Positions 8,684 through 17,784 of a stretch of 64,000 nucleotides of DNA are shown piece after piece. Under the pieces are notes generated by a model. That model was not told where the DNA came from. It worked only from the letters and a program-made list of their open reading frames with translations, and did not search any database. Each line of letters opens with the position of its first letter. Position 1 is the first letter of the stretch. The translations under genes were made by a program, and so were the position numbers. Source of the stretch: Sulfitobacter sp. S190 (GTDB taxonomy: Bacteria; Pseudomonadota; Alphaproteobacteria; Rhodobacterales; Rhodobacteraceae); NCBI RefSeq assembly GCF_025141935.1, contig NZ_CP081120.1, positions 124,001 through 188,000 on the forward strand, written 5' to 3'.

Positions 8684-10117
8684 ATGGCCAAGCAACCGAT
8701 GTTGAAATTTACCACTGTCGAGCGTGACATGCCCGAAAAGCGGCCTCCGAACCTACGTCGTGAGGATTTCAACGAGATTTATGCAGAGTACGCCGACGCG
8801 AAGGCCAAGGAGCAATCGAGCCGCTGCAGCCAGTGTGGCGTGCCCTATTGCCAGTCCCATTGCCCACTGCACAACAACATTCCCGACTGGCTGCGCCTGA
8901 CCGCCGAAGGGCGCCTGAAGGAAGCCTATGAGGTGAGCCAGGCGACCAACACCTTCCCCGAAATCTGTGGCCGCATCTGCCCGCAGGACCGGCTGTGCGA
9001 AGGCAATTGCGTGATCGAGCAATCGGGTCACGGCACCGTCACCATCGGGTCGGTCGAAAAATACATCACGGATACGGCGTGGGAAGAAGGCTGGGTCAAG
9101 CCGATCACCGCGGCGTCCGAGCGCACGGAATCGGTGGGCATCATCGGCGCGGGCCCCGGTGGGCTGGCGGCGGCGGATTTCCTGCGCCGTGCAGGCGTGC
9201 AGGTCACCGTCTATGACCGCTATGACCGCGCGGGTGGGCTGCTGACCTATGGCATCCCCGGTTTCAAGCTGGAAAAAGACGTTGTCATGCGCCGCAATGC
9301 GCAGTTGGAAGAAGGCGGCGTGACCTTCAAGCTGAACTGCAACGTGGGCGAGGACATCGGATTTGATGACATCCGCGCGGCCCATGATGCGGTGATTATC
9401 GCCACGGGCGTGTACAAGAGCCGCGATTTGCAGGCCCCCGGCGTCGGCGCGTCCGGCGTTGTACGGGCGCTGGATTTCCTGACCGTGAGCAATCAGAAAA
9501 GTTTCGGCGACGATGTGCCCGCGTTCAGCGATGGCAGCCTGAATGCCGAAGGCAAGCGGGTTGTGGTGATCGGTGGCGGCGACACGGCGATGGACTGTGT
9601 GCGCACGTCGATCCGGCAGGGTGCGACATCGGTGAAATGCCTGTATCGTCGCGACCGCGCCAACATGCCCGGCAGCCAGCGCGAGGTTGCCAACGCCGAG
9701 GAAGAGGGCGTGATTTTCGAATGGCTGACCGCGCCCAAAGGGTTCAAGGGCGACCCCGTCGAAGGCGTGATCGTCCAGAAAATGCGGTTGGGGCAGCCCG
9801 ACGCCACAGGCCGTCAGGCGCCCGAGCTGATCGAAGGTTCCGACTATGTCGAGGAGGCCGATCTGGTCATCATGGCACTCGGGTTCGAACCCGAGGACCT
9901 GCCCACGCTGTGGGGCTGCGCCGATCTGCCGGTGAACCGCTGGGGCACCGTCAAGGCCGACTATATCACCGGCAAGACCGAGGCCGAGGGCGTGTATGCC
10001 GTGGGCGATATCGTGCGCGGCGCATCGCTGGTGGTCTGGGCGATCAAGGACGGGCGCGACTGCGCCGAGGCCATCCTCGAAAGCTTTAACGCAAGCGCGT
10101 CTGTCGCCGCGGAGTGA
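8684..10117 (+). CDS. gltD: glutamate synthase small subunit GltD
   Basis: The beta subunit of NADPH-glutamate synthase, which passes electrons from NADPH through FAD to the large subunit for conversion of glutamine plus 2-oxoglutarate to two glutamates. The 477 residues start with the Cys-rich Fe-S domain (RCSQCGVPYC, CPLHNNIPDW), followed by the FAD motif GAGPGGLAAADF and the NADPH motif GGGDTAMDC. ATG 8684 follows AGGAAG at good spacing; a GTG nine bases upstream is a possible alternative. The 160 bases upstream hold two direct copies of CCTATAA (8524 and 8543) and an AT-rich stretch that probably contains the promoter. A strong hairpin follows the stop. Confidence 0.96.
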   Translation: MAKQPMLKFTTVERDMPEKRPPNLRREDFNEIYAEYADAKAKEQSSRCSQCGVPYCQSHCPLHNNIPDWLRLTAEGRLKEAYEVSQATNTFPEICGRICPQDRLCEGNCVIEQSGHGTVTIGSVEKYITDTAWEEGWVKPITAASERTESVGIIGAGPGGLAAADFLRRAGVQVTVYDRYDRAGGLLTYGIPGFKLEKDVVMRRNAQLEEGGVTFKLNCNVGEDIGFDDIRAAHDAVIIATGVYKSRDLQAPGVGASGVVRALDFLTVSNQKSFGDDVPAFSDGSLNAEGKRVVVIGGGDTAMDCVRTSIRQGATSVKCLYRRDRANMPGSQREVANAEEEGVIFEWLTAPKGFKGDPVEGVIVQKMRLGQPDATGRQAPELIEGSDYVEEADLVIMALGFEPEDLPTLWGCADLPVNRWGTVKADYITGKTEAEGVYAVGDIVRGASLVVWAIKDGRDCAEAILESFNASASVAAE

Positions 10118-10119
10118 GT

Positions 10120-10160
10120 GTATGACATCTGTGCACCGCCTGTGCACAGGAACGTCATAC
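10120..10160 (+). terminator. two-tier hairpin after gltD (terminator or processing site)
   Basis: Starting three bases after the gltD stop, an inner perfect 8-bp stem (CTGTGCAC with GTGCACAG, five-base loop) is enclosed by an outer 7-bp stem (GTATGAC with GTCATAC), separated by a small internal loop. No U-tract follows, so it may attenuate, protect the 3' end or act with Rho rather than be a classic intrinsic terminator. Confidence 0.55.
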
Positions 10161-10225
10161 GCCGAGACAGACGCCAAAGGTTAATAGGGCAGCGATGCTG
10201 TCGTGAAACACGGGAAAGATGAACA

Positions 10226-10651
10226 ATGTCTGACGCCCACAAGATCGAAGGTCAGTGCCTGTGCGGTGCTGTGACGGTGACGGCGATGGTCACCGACCCC
10301 AAGCTGCGGGCCTGTCATTGCGACATGTGCAACCGCCACACCGGCGGCCCGTTCTTTTCGGTCAACGCCGATCCGGCGACGGTGCAGGTGAGCGGCACGC
10401 CCGCCACCTACCGGTCGTCCGACTGGGCCGAGCGGGGGTTCTGTGCGACTTGCGGATCGACCCTGTGGTACGCGACCGTGCACGACGGTGCGCGCCATCT
10501 GTCGGCCGGACTGTTCGACAACGCCGCCGGCGGCACGCTGGCCATTGAATTTTTCGCCGATGCCTGTCCGCAAGGGTACGCATTGGCCGGCAGCCACAAG
10601 AAGCTGACCACCCCAGAGACAATCGCGCTGTTTGCGCCCGACGAAGGATAA
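10226..10651 (+). CDS. GFA-family zinc protein (glutathione-dependent formaldehyde-activating fold)
   Basis: A 141-residue small zinc protein of the GFA/CENP-V fold. Zinc ligands are seen in CLCGAV, the CHCDMCNRHTGG block and FCATCGS. Members include S-hydroxymethylglutathione synthase, but many have unknown roles and nothing here fixes the substrate. It lies between the two glutamate synthase subunits, 108 bases after gltD and only five bases before gltB, so it is probably co-transcribed with gltB. ATG 10226 is supported by GGGAAAGA upstream. Confidence 0.88.
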   Translation: MSDAHKIEGQCLCGAVTVTAMVTDPKLRACHCDMCNRHTGGPFFSVNADPATVQVSGTPATYRSSDWAERGFCATCGSTLWYATVHDGARHLSAGLFDNAAGGTLAIEFFADACPQGYALAGSHKKLTTPETIALFAPDEG

Positions 10652-10656
10652 GCCAG

Positions 10657-13600
10657 ATGACCAAATACGATGATGCATGGGTTGCCCGCGAAGAAGCCAA
10701 GCGTGCGATGATGGCCGAAAAGGGTCTGTATTCCCCCGAGGAGGAGCATTCGTCCTGCGGTGTGGGTCTGGTCGTCAACATCGACGGCAAGCGCACGCGC
10801 GAAGTGGTCGAGAACGGGATCAAGGCGCTCAAGGCGATCTGGCACCGCGGCGCGGTGGATGCGGACGGCAAGACCGGCGATGGCGCGGGTATTCACGTGC
10901 AGATCCCCGTGCCGTTTTTCTATGATCAGGTGGAGCGCACGGGCCACAAGCCGCGCCGCGACGAGCTGATCGCGGTGGGTCAGGTGTTTTTGCCGCGGAC
11001 CGATTTTGGCGCGCAGGAGACCTGCCGGACCATCGTGGAAACCGAAGTGCTGCGCATGGGCTACTATATCTATGGCTGGCGCCACGTGCCGGTCAGCGTT
11101 GACTGTCTGGGCGAAAAGGCCAATGCGACCCGCCCCGAGATCGAGCAGATCCTGATTTCCAACGCCAAGGGTGTTGACGAGGAAACATTCGAGCGCGAGC
11201 TCTATGTCATTCGCCGCCGGATCGAGAAGGCCGCGGTCGCGGCACAGGTGCCGACGCTTTATATCGCGTCGATGTCCTGCCGCTCGATCATCTACAAGGG
11301 GATGATGCTGGCCGAGCAGGTGGCCGAATTCTATCCCGATCTGATGGACGAGCGGTTCGAGAGCGCATTCGCCATCTATCACCAGCGCTATTCGACCAAC
11401 ACGTTCCCGCAGTGGTGGTTGGCGCAGCCGTTCCGCATGCTAGCCCACAACGGCGAGATCAACACGCTCAAGGGCAATCTGGGCTGGATGAAGTCGCACG
11501 AGATCCGCATGGCGAGCGCCGCCTTTGGCGACATGGCCGAGGATATCAAGCCGATCGTTGCCTCGGGGTCGTCGGATTCGGCGGCGCTGGATTCGGTGTT
11601 CGAGGTGCTGGTGCGCGCGGGCCGGTCCGCGCCGATGGCGAAAACCATGCTGGTGCCCGAAAGCTGGTCCAAGCAGGCGGTGGAGCTGCCGCAGGCGTGG
11701 CGCGACATGTATTCCTATTGCAACAGCGTGATGGAGCCGTGGGACGGCCCTGCCGCGCTGGCCATGACCGACGGGCGCTGGGTGTGTGCCGGGCTGGACC
11801 GCAACGGCCTGCGGCCCATGCGCTATGTTGTGACCAGCGACGGGATGCTGATCGCCGGGTCCGAGGCGGGCATGGTGCCGCTGGACGAGGCGCGGGTCGT
11901 GCGCAAGGGCGCGTTGGGTCCAGGCCAGTTGCTGGCGGTCGATATGGCCGAGGGCAAGCTGTATGGCGACACCGAGATCAAGGACAAGCTGGCCGCGGCG
12001 CGCCCCTTCGGCGAGTGGGTCGGCAAGATCAACGAGTTGGACGATGCGCTGGCCGGGGTGACCGAGAAGCCGCTGTTCACCGGGGCCGAGCTGCGCCGCC
12101 GTCAGGTGGCCGCGGGCTATACCATCGAGGAGCTGGAGCAGATCCTTGCCCCGATGGCCGAGGACGGCAAGGAAACGCTGGCGTCGATGGGTGATGATAC
12201 GCCGAGCGCCGTCTTGTCGGGCAAGTACCGCCCGCTGAGCCATTTTTTCCGCCAGAACTTCAGCCAGGTGACCAACCCGCCGATCGACAGCCTGCGCGAA
12301 TTCCGGGTGATGAGCCTCAAGACGCGGTTCGGCAACCTCAAGAACGTGCTGGAAGAGGACAGCAGCCAGACCGAGATTCTGGTGCTGGACAGCCCGTTTG
12401 TGGGCAATGCCCAGTTTGACGAGCTGACCCGCCAGTTCAACGCCGATCTGGCCACCATCGATTGCACATTTACCCCCGGCAACGGCACGCTGAATGCCGC
12501 GCTGCACCGCATCCGCGACGAGGCGGAGGACGCAGTACGCTCGGGCGCGGGCCATATCGTGCTGACCGACCAGAACAGCGATGCCGAGCGCGTCGCGATG
12601 CCGATGATCCTTGCGACGAGCGCGGTGCACAGCCATCTGACGCGCAAGGGGCTGCGGACGTTTACCTCGCTGAACGTGCGGTCGGCGGAATGTATCGATC
12701 CGCATTACTTTGCCGTGCTGATCGGGTGCGGGGCGACGGTGGTCAACGCCTATCTCGCCGAGGATTCGCTGGCCGACCGGATCGAGCGCGGATTGCTGGA
12801 CGTGGACCTGACCGCCGCGATTGCCCGTTACCGCGAGGCGATCGACGCGGGTCTGCTCAAGATCATGGCGAAGATGGGGATTTCCGTCATCTCGAGCTAT
12901 CGCGGGGGTCTGAACTTCGAGGCCGTCGGCCTGAGCCGCGCGATGTGCGCCGAGTTCTTCCCCGGCATGACCAGCCGCATCAGCGGCATCGGGGTCAGCG
13001 GCATCCAGCGCAAGGCCGAGGAAGTCCACGGCAAGGGCTGGATCGGGGATGACACGGTGCTGCCCATCGGCGGGTTCTACAAGGCCCGTCAATCGGGCGA
13101 GACCCACGCGTGGGAAGCGACCAGCATGCACATGATGCAGGCCGCGTGTAACCGCGCGTCTTACGAGATGTGGAAGCAGTATTCGGCCAAGATGCAGAGC
13201 AATCCGCCGATCCATCTGCGCGATCTGCTGGACATCAAGGCGCTGGGCAAGCCGATCCCGATCGAGGAGGTCGAAAGCATCACCGCGATCCGCAAACGGT
13301 TCGTCACGCCGGGCATGTCGCTGGGCGCGCTGAGCCCCGAGGCGCACAAGACGCTGAACGTGGCGATGAACCGCATCGGCGCGAAATCGGACAGCGGCGA
13401 GGGCGGCGAAGACCCGGCGCATTTCGTGCCCGAGCCCAATGGCGACAACCCGTCCGCGAAGATCAAGCAGGTCGCGTCGGGGCGTTTCGGCGTCACGGCA
13501 GAGTATCTTAACCAGTGCGAAGAGCTGGAGATCAAGGTCGCGCAGGGTGCGAAACCCGGCGAGGGTGGGCAGCTGCCCGGCATGAAGGTCACCGACCTGA

Positions 13601-15189
13601 TTGCCCGTTTGCGCCATTCCACGCCCGGTGTGACGCTGATTTCACCGCCACCGCACCACGATATCTATTCCATCGAGGATCTGGCGCAGCTGATCTATGA
13701 CCTCAAGCAGATCAACCCGCGCTGCAAGGTGACGGTCAAGCTGGTCGCGTCGAGCGGTGTCGGTACGATTGCGGCCGGTGTGGCGAAGGCAAAGGCCGAC
13801 ATCATCCTGATTTCGGGCCACAACGGCGGCACCGGCGCGTCGCCCGCGACCTCGATCAAATACGCTGGCCTGCCGTGGGAAATGGGTCTGACCGAAGCGC
13901 ATCAAGTGCTCTCGATGAACAAGCTGCGCGGCCGCGTCACGCTGCGCACCGATGGCGGGTTGCGCACGGGCCGCGACATCGTGATGGCCGCGATGCTGGG
14001 GGCCGAGGAGTACGGCATCGGCACCGCCGCGCTGATCGCGATGGGCTGTATCATGGTGCGCCAGTGCCAGTCCAACACCTGCCCCGTGGGCGTGTGTACG
14101 CAGGACGAAGCGCTGCGCGACAAGTTCACCGGCAATGCCGACAAGGTCGTCAACCTGATCACCTTCTACGCCACCGAGGTCCGCGAGATTCTGGCGAGCA
14201 TCGGCGCGCGCTCGCTGGATGACGTGATCGGCCGTGCCGATCTGCTGGCGCAGGTCAGCCGCGGGTCGGCGCATCTGGATGATCTGGATCTCAACCCGCT
14301 GTTGATTTCGGTCGATGATGCCCATGACACGATTTACGACCGTGACAAGGACCGCAACGTGGTGCCCGACACGCTGGACGCGCAGATCGTGCGCGATGCG
14401 GCGCGGTTCCTTGAGGATGGCGAGAAGATGCAGCTGTCTTACGCGGTGCAGAACACGCACCGTACCGTAGGCACCCGTGTCAGCAGCCATATCGTCAAAC
14501 GCTTTGGCATGCGCAACGATTTGCAGGCCGATCACCTGACGGTGAAGTTGTCGGGGTCCGCGGGCCAGTCACTGGGCGCATTCGCGGCACCGGGGCTGAA
14601 GCTGGTCGTGGCGGGTGATGCCAATGACTATGTCGCCAAGGGTCTGTCGGGTGGTACGGTCGTCGTGCGCCCGCCGATGGCCAGTGCGATTGTTGCCGCC
14701 GAGAATACGATCATCGGCAACACGGTTCTGTACGGCGCGACCGACGGCTATCTGTTTGCGGCAGGCCGTGCCGGTGAGCGGTTCGCGGTGCGCAACTCGG
14801 GCGCCAAGGTCGTCATCGAGGGCTGTGGCAGCAACGGGTGTGAGTATATGACCGGCGGCGTCGCGGTCATTCTGGGCAGTATCGGTGCGAACTTCGGGGC
14901 TGGCATGACGGGCGGAATGGCCTATCTGTATGATCCGGAGCGCAAGGCCCGTGACATGATGAACCATGAAACGCTGGTGACTTGTGCCGTTACCGTCGAT
15001 CACTGGGTCGATCAGCTGAAGGGTTTGATCGAGGCCCACCATGCCGAAACAGGCAGCCGTGCCGCCGCAGATATCCTGCAGCACTGGGACACCGAAAAGG
15101 ACAACTTTGTTCAGGTATGCCCCAAGGAGATGCTGAGCCGGATCCCCGCGCCACTGGGCACCGAAAGCACGGCTGTTCCCGCGGAATAG
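10657..15189 (+). CDS. gltB: glutamate synthase large subunit GltB
   Basis: The 1510-residue alpha subunit of NADPH-glutamate synthase. The class II glutaminase nucleophile is Cys34 in HSSCGVGLV, which becomes the N-terminus after removal of a 33-residue propeptide. Central and FMN-binding synthase domains follow, including GHNGGTGASP. The 3Fe-4S cluster Cys residues lie in CIMVRQCQSNTCPVGVC at about 1131-1147. The C-terminal GXGXG beta-helix domain includes GCGSNGCEYMTGG. Length is normal for the family (E. coli about 1500). The start lies five bases after the GFA stop, with AGGATAAG-type sequence upstream. Confidence 0.98.
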   Translation: MTKYDDAWVAREEAKRAMMAEKGLYSPEEEHSSCGVGLVVNIDGKRTREVVENGIKALKAIWHRGAVDADGKTGDGAGIHVQIPVPFFYDQVERTGHKPRRDELIAVGQVFLPRTDFGAQETCRTIVETEVLRMGYYIYGWRHVPVSVDCLGEKANATRPEIEQILISNAKGVDEETFERELYVIRRRIEKAAVAAQVPTLYIASMSCRSIIYKGMMLAEQVAEFYPDLMDERFESAFAIYHQRYSTNTFPQWWLAQPFRMLAHNGEINTLKGNLGWMKSHEIRMASAAFGDMAEDIKPIVASGSSDSAALDSVFEVLVRAGRSAPMAKTMLVPESWSKQAVELPQAWRDMYSYCNSVMEPWDGPAALAMTDGRWVCAGLDRNGLRPMRYVVTSDGMLIAGSEAGMVPLDEARVVRKGALGPGQLLAVDMAEGKLYGDTEIKDKLAAARPFGEWVGKINELDDALAGVTEKPLFTGAELRRRQVAAGYTIEELEQILAPMAEDGKETLASMGDDTPSAVLSGKYRPLSHFFRQNFSQVTNPPIDSLREFRVMSLKTRFGNLKNVLEEDSSQTEILVLDSPFVGNAQFDELTRQFNADLATIDCTFTPGNGTLNAALHRIRDEAEDAVRSGAGHIVLTDQNSDAERVAMPMILATSAVHSHLTRKGLRTFTSLNVRSAECIDPHYFAVLIGCGATVVNAYLAEDSLADRIERGLLDVDLTAAIARYREAIDAGLLKIMAKMGISVISSYRGGLNFEAVGLSRAMCAEFFPGMTSRISGIGVSGIQRKAEEVHGKGWIGDDTVLPIGGFYKARQSGETHAWEATSMHMMQAACNRASYEMWKQYSAKMQSNPPIHLRDLLDIKALGKPIPIEEVESITAIRKRFVTPGMSLGALSPEAHKTLNVAMNRIGAKSDSGEGGEDPAHFVPEPNGDNPSAKIKQVASGRFGVTAEYLNQCEELEIKVAQGAKPGEGGQLPGMKVTDLIARLRHSTPGVTLISPPPHHDIYSIEDLAQLIYDLKQINPRCKVTVKLVASSGVGTIAAGVAKAKADIILISGHNGGTGASPATSIKYAGLPWEMGLTEAHQVLSMNKLRGRVTLRTDGGLRTGRDIVMAAMLGAEEYGIGTAALIAMGCIMVRQCQSNTCPVGVCTQDEALRDKFTGNADKVVNLITFYATEVREILASIGARSLDDVIGRADLLAQVSRGSAHLDDLDLNPLLISVDDAHDTIYDRDKDRNVVPDTLDAQIVRDAARFLEDGEKMQLSYAVQNTHRTVGTRVSSHIVKRFGMRNDLQADHLTVKLSGSAGQSLGAFAAPGLKLVVAGDANDYVAKGLSGGTVVVRPPMASAIVAAENTIIGNTVLYGATDGYLFAAGRAGERFAVRNSGAKVVIEGCGSNGCEYMTGGVAVILGSIGANFGAGMTGGMAYLYDPERKARDMMNHETLVTCAVTVDHWVDQLKGLIEAHHAETGSRAAADILQHWDTEKDNFVQVCPKEMLSRIPAPLGTESTAVPAE

Positions 15190-15202
15190 GGGCTGCCGAT
15201 TG

Positions 15203-15236
15203 TGTCAGGCGGCGAAACAATCGCTGCCGCCTGACA
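15203..15236 (+). terminator. hairpin after gltB
   Basis: A perfect 11-bp inverted repeat (TGTCAGGCGGC with GCCGCCTGACA, 12-base loop) begins 14 bases after the gltB stop. No T-tract follows, so its role as terminator is inferred from position. The rest of the gap up to 15323 shows nothing else clear. Confidence 0.5.
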
Positions 15237-15323
15237 TGACAACACCCCGTTGCGGCACTAATTCCGGCGCATTTGCGCCCGATTTTGGAGGCATGTTTGG
15301 CGTGACCCAAGCAGGAGGCCGCT

Positions 15324-16244
15324 ATGCCGACCGTCTACAAGGACCAGTTCTACACCATTGACCCCGGCAATCCGCCCGGGGGCGGGACCCCTGTGACCCA
15401 GTTCAGGGCCGAGGTGACGGATACCAACGACAACGGGTTGTTGCAGCCCGGCGATGGCGATCTGTTCGAGGGCGTCAACATCAACCGCGTCTGGGAAGGC
15501 GACACGCTGACCATCAATGTGCCCGGGGTCGGCAACGTGACCTATACCGGCACGACGTTCTACCTCGATAGCGGTCCGGCGGTGTTCACGCCGACCGACG
15601 GGCAGGTCCTGCAGGACGGGACCTTTGTCAGCTCGACCTTTGTGACCACCAGCACCAACATGCCGGTGGGCGATTTCGGCCCTACCTGTTTCACCCCCGG
15701 CACGCTAATCGACATTCCCGGCGGCACCTGCCCGGTCGAGGAGATCGCGGTGGGCGATCTGGTGCACACGATGGACAACGGCACCCAGCCGGTGCGCCTG
15801 ATCCTGCGCCAGACGGTGCAGGCGGAGGGGGCCTATGCGCCGGTGCGCATCGCCGCCGGTGCGCTGGGCAATACCGCGCCGCTGTCGGTGTCACAGGAGC
15901 ACCGGATGCTGATCGATGACTGGCGGGCGGAGTTGATACTGGGCTGCGAAGAGATACTGGTGGCGGCCAAGCATCTGGTCAACGGCACCACCGTGCAGGT
16001 GATGGAGGGCGGCACGGTCAGCTATGTGCATCTGCTGTTTGACGACCACCAGATCGTGTTCGGTAATGGCATCCCGTCCGAGAGCTGTTTGCCGGATGTG
16101 TGGGCACCGCATATCACCGCCGCGCAGCGCCGAGAACTATGCGCGCTGTATCCGCAGCTGGCACAGCGGCGCGGTGTGCGTGCGACCCAGACCGCCCGGC
16201 AAGTGGCCCGTGCCCGCGAGGCGCAGTGCCTGATTGCGGCGTGA
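15324..16244 (+). CDS. Hint-domain (Hedgehog/intein-type) protein
   Basis: A 306-residue protein with two parts. Residues 1-118 form an acidic, Gly/Thr-rich region with no recognised motif. From about 119 a Hint_2-type domain starts with PTCFTPGTLIDIPGG (Cys122 in the splicing-nucleophile position), followed by VEEIAVGDLV, SVSQEHRMLI and the LLFDDHQIVFGNG block. The C-terminal 40 residues are Arg/Ala-rich. Such proteins are common in Roseobacters and often secreted, but there is no signal peptide and the partner and role are unknown. Autocleavage is possible by family analogy but not shown. GCAGGAGG precedes ATG 15324. Confidence 0.85.
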   Translation: MPTVYKDQFYTIDPGNPPGGGTPVTQFRAEVTDTNDNGLLQPGDGDLFEGVNINRVWEGDTLTINVPGVGNVTYTGTTFYLDSGPAVFTPTDGQVLQDGTFVSSTFVTTSTNMPVGDFGPTCFTPGTLIDIPGGTCPVEEIAVGDLVHTMDNGTQPVRLILRQTVQAEGAYAPVRIAAGALGNTAPLSVSQEHRMLIDDWRAELILGCEEILVAAKHLVNGTTVQVMEGGTVSYVHLLFDDHQIVFGNGIPSESCLPDVWAPHITAAQRRELCALYPQLAQRRGVRATQTARQVARAREAQCLIAA

Positions 16245-16281
16245 TCCTTTCCTTTGGGGCGTCGCGCATTAAACTTCTGTC

Positions 16282-16986
16282 ATGACTAATTTTTTCCTGC
16301 GGTTGCTGGCCCTTTGCGGGCTGTTGTTCGGGGTGGCCTGCAGCGGGGTCGCGCCGCGTGACGGCGGCGACATTCTGGTGATCGGCGACAGTGTGCTGGC
16401 GTGGAACAACCCCACGCGTCAGGATATCGGCCGCGTTGTGGGCGCGCAGTTGCAACGCGATGTGGTGATCCGCGCGGTGCCGGGGGCCAAGTTGCAGGCA
16501 GAGCGCGCGTGGGCCGCGGCGGCGGGTTTCGACATCCGCCAGCAGTACCCCGGCGGGCGCTGGAACTGGGTTGTGATCAACGGCGGGGCCAACGATATGG
16601 GGTTCAACGACTGCGGCTGCGGTGACTGCCGGTCCGTCGTCGAGGGATTGATTTCGGCGGACGGGTCCAACGGTGTCGTTCCCGCGTTTCTGGACGAGGT
16701 CCGGCGCAGCGGGGCGCGTGTGCTGTGGATGGGATATTACAGTTCGCCGGGCACCTCGTTCGAGGGCTGTGCCGACGATCTGGACCTGCTGGAGGACCGT
16801 ATCAAGCGCAATCTTGCGCGCGATCCGCGCGGGCACTTCCTTGAGGGGGAAGAGGTGCTGACGAAGGGCAACCCGGCGCATTTCGACCGCGATGACACCC
16901 ATCCGTCGGTTGCCGGGTCCGCTCTTTTGGGCACAGCGCTGGCAGAAATGATCCGCGCGGTCGAGAACCGTTCACAAAACCGCTGA
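16282..16986 (+). CDS. SGNH/GDSL hydrolase, predicted lipoprotein
   Basis: A 234-residue exported hydrolase. The N-terminal hydrophobic run ends in GVAC (Cys20), a likely lipobox. The SGNH blocks are visible: VIGDSVLAW (Ser37 nucleophile), a GGANDMG block with Asn, and DDTHPSV near the C-terminus supplying the Asp/His pair. Such enzymes deacylate or deacetylate lipids or polysaccharides; the substrate is not known here. It is followed after 19 bases by mtgA, so a cell-envelope role is plausible from context only. Confidence 0.85.
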   Translation: MTNFFLRLLALCGLLFGVACSGVAPRDGGDILVIGDSVLAWNNPTRQDIGRVVGAQLQRDVVIRAVPGAKLQAERAWAAAAGFDIRQQYPGGRWNWVVINGGANDMGFNDCGCGDCRSVVEGLISADGSNGVVPAFLDEVRRSGARVLWMGYYSSPGTSFEGCADDLDLLEDRIKRNLARDPRGHFLEGEEVLTKGNPAHFDRDDTHPSVAGSALLGTALAEMIRAVENRSQNR

Positions 16987-17005
16987 GCCATCCTATAGCT
17001 GGCGC

Positions 17006-17731
17006 ATGGCACGCGCATCCAAGACGAAATCCCGACCCCGCAAATCCAAGGCCAAACCCGCGTGGACAGCCCGGTTGCGCCGGTTTTTCTGGCGTGCGCT
17101 GGCGGTCGGGTTTCTGGTTGTTGTGGGGGCGGTGCTGTTGGGGCGCGTCATCAATCCGCCCACGACGGCCTATATGTTCGGCGAAAGCCGCCGGTTGAAC
17201 GGGGTCGACCAGCAGTGGACCGCGATGGAGGACATCGCGCCGGTCATGGCCCGCGCCGTGGTTGCCGCCGAGGACGCGAATTTCTGCAATCACTGGGGTT
17301 TTGATCTGGCCGCGATCAAGCTGGCGATTGCGCAGGGGTCCAACCGGGGCGCCTCTACCCTGAGCCAGCAGACGGTGAAGAACGTGTATCTGTGGCACGG
17401 GCGCAGCTGGGTCCGCAAAGCGATGGAGGCGGGGATCACCCCGATCATGGAGGCGCTTTGGCCGAAACGGCGGATACTCGAGGTGTATCTGAACGTGGCA
17501 GAATTTGACGAGGGTGTCTTTGGCGTGGAGGCGGCGGCGCGGCATTATTTCGGGGTCGGTCCGGAGAACCTCAGCGCGCAGCAGGCGGCACAGCTTGCGG
17601 CGGTGCTGCCCGCGCCCAAGAAACGGTCAGCGTCGCGGCCGACGGCATTTTTGAAGAAACGGGCCGCGCAGATCCGGTCCGGTGCGGCCACAATCCGCGA
17701 AGATGGGCGTGCGGCCTGTTTCGAGAGTTGA
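17006..17731 (+). CDS. mtgA: monofunctional peptidoglycan glycosyltransferase MtgA
   Basis: Polymerises lipid II glycan strands at the outer face of the inner membrane. The 241 residues have a basic N-terminus, one transmembrane helix at about 27-47 and a GT51 domain. The catalytic Glu89 lies in VVAAEDANFCNHWGFD (85-100), and STLSQQTVKN, the WPKRRILEVYLN segment and a GVEAAARHYFG block follow. Length equals that of the E. coli protein. No transpeptidase domain is present. It starts 19 bases after the SGNH gene. A Lys-Arg-rich tail ends the protein. Confidence 0.95.
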   Translation: MARASKTKSRPRKSKAKPAWTARLRRFFWRALAVGFLVVVGAVLLGRVINPPTTAYMFGESRRLNGVDQQWTAMEDIAPVMARAVVAAEDANFCNHWGFDLAAIKLAIAQGSNRGASTLSQQTVKNVYLWHGRSWVRKAMEAGITPIMEALWPKRRILEVYLNVAEFDEGVFGVEAAARHYFGVGPENLSAQQAAQLAAVLPAPKKRSASRPTAFLKKRAAQIRSGAATIREDGRAACFES

Positions 17732-17784
17732 AGTTTGCGCCCCCGCGGGGCATTGAAGTTGAAACCCAATTGTCCGGAGTGACC

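Noticed and set aside
11440..13617. 725-codon open frame on the minus strand inside gltB
   Set aside because: It is a mirror of the high-GC codon pattern of gltB; the product is Arg/His/Gln-rich with no family motif, and gltB is certain.
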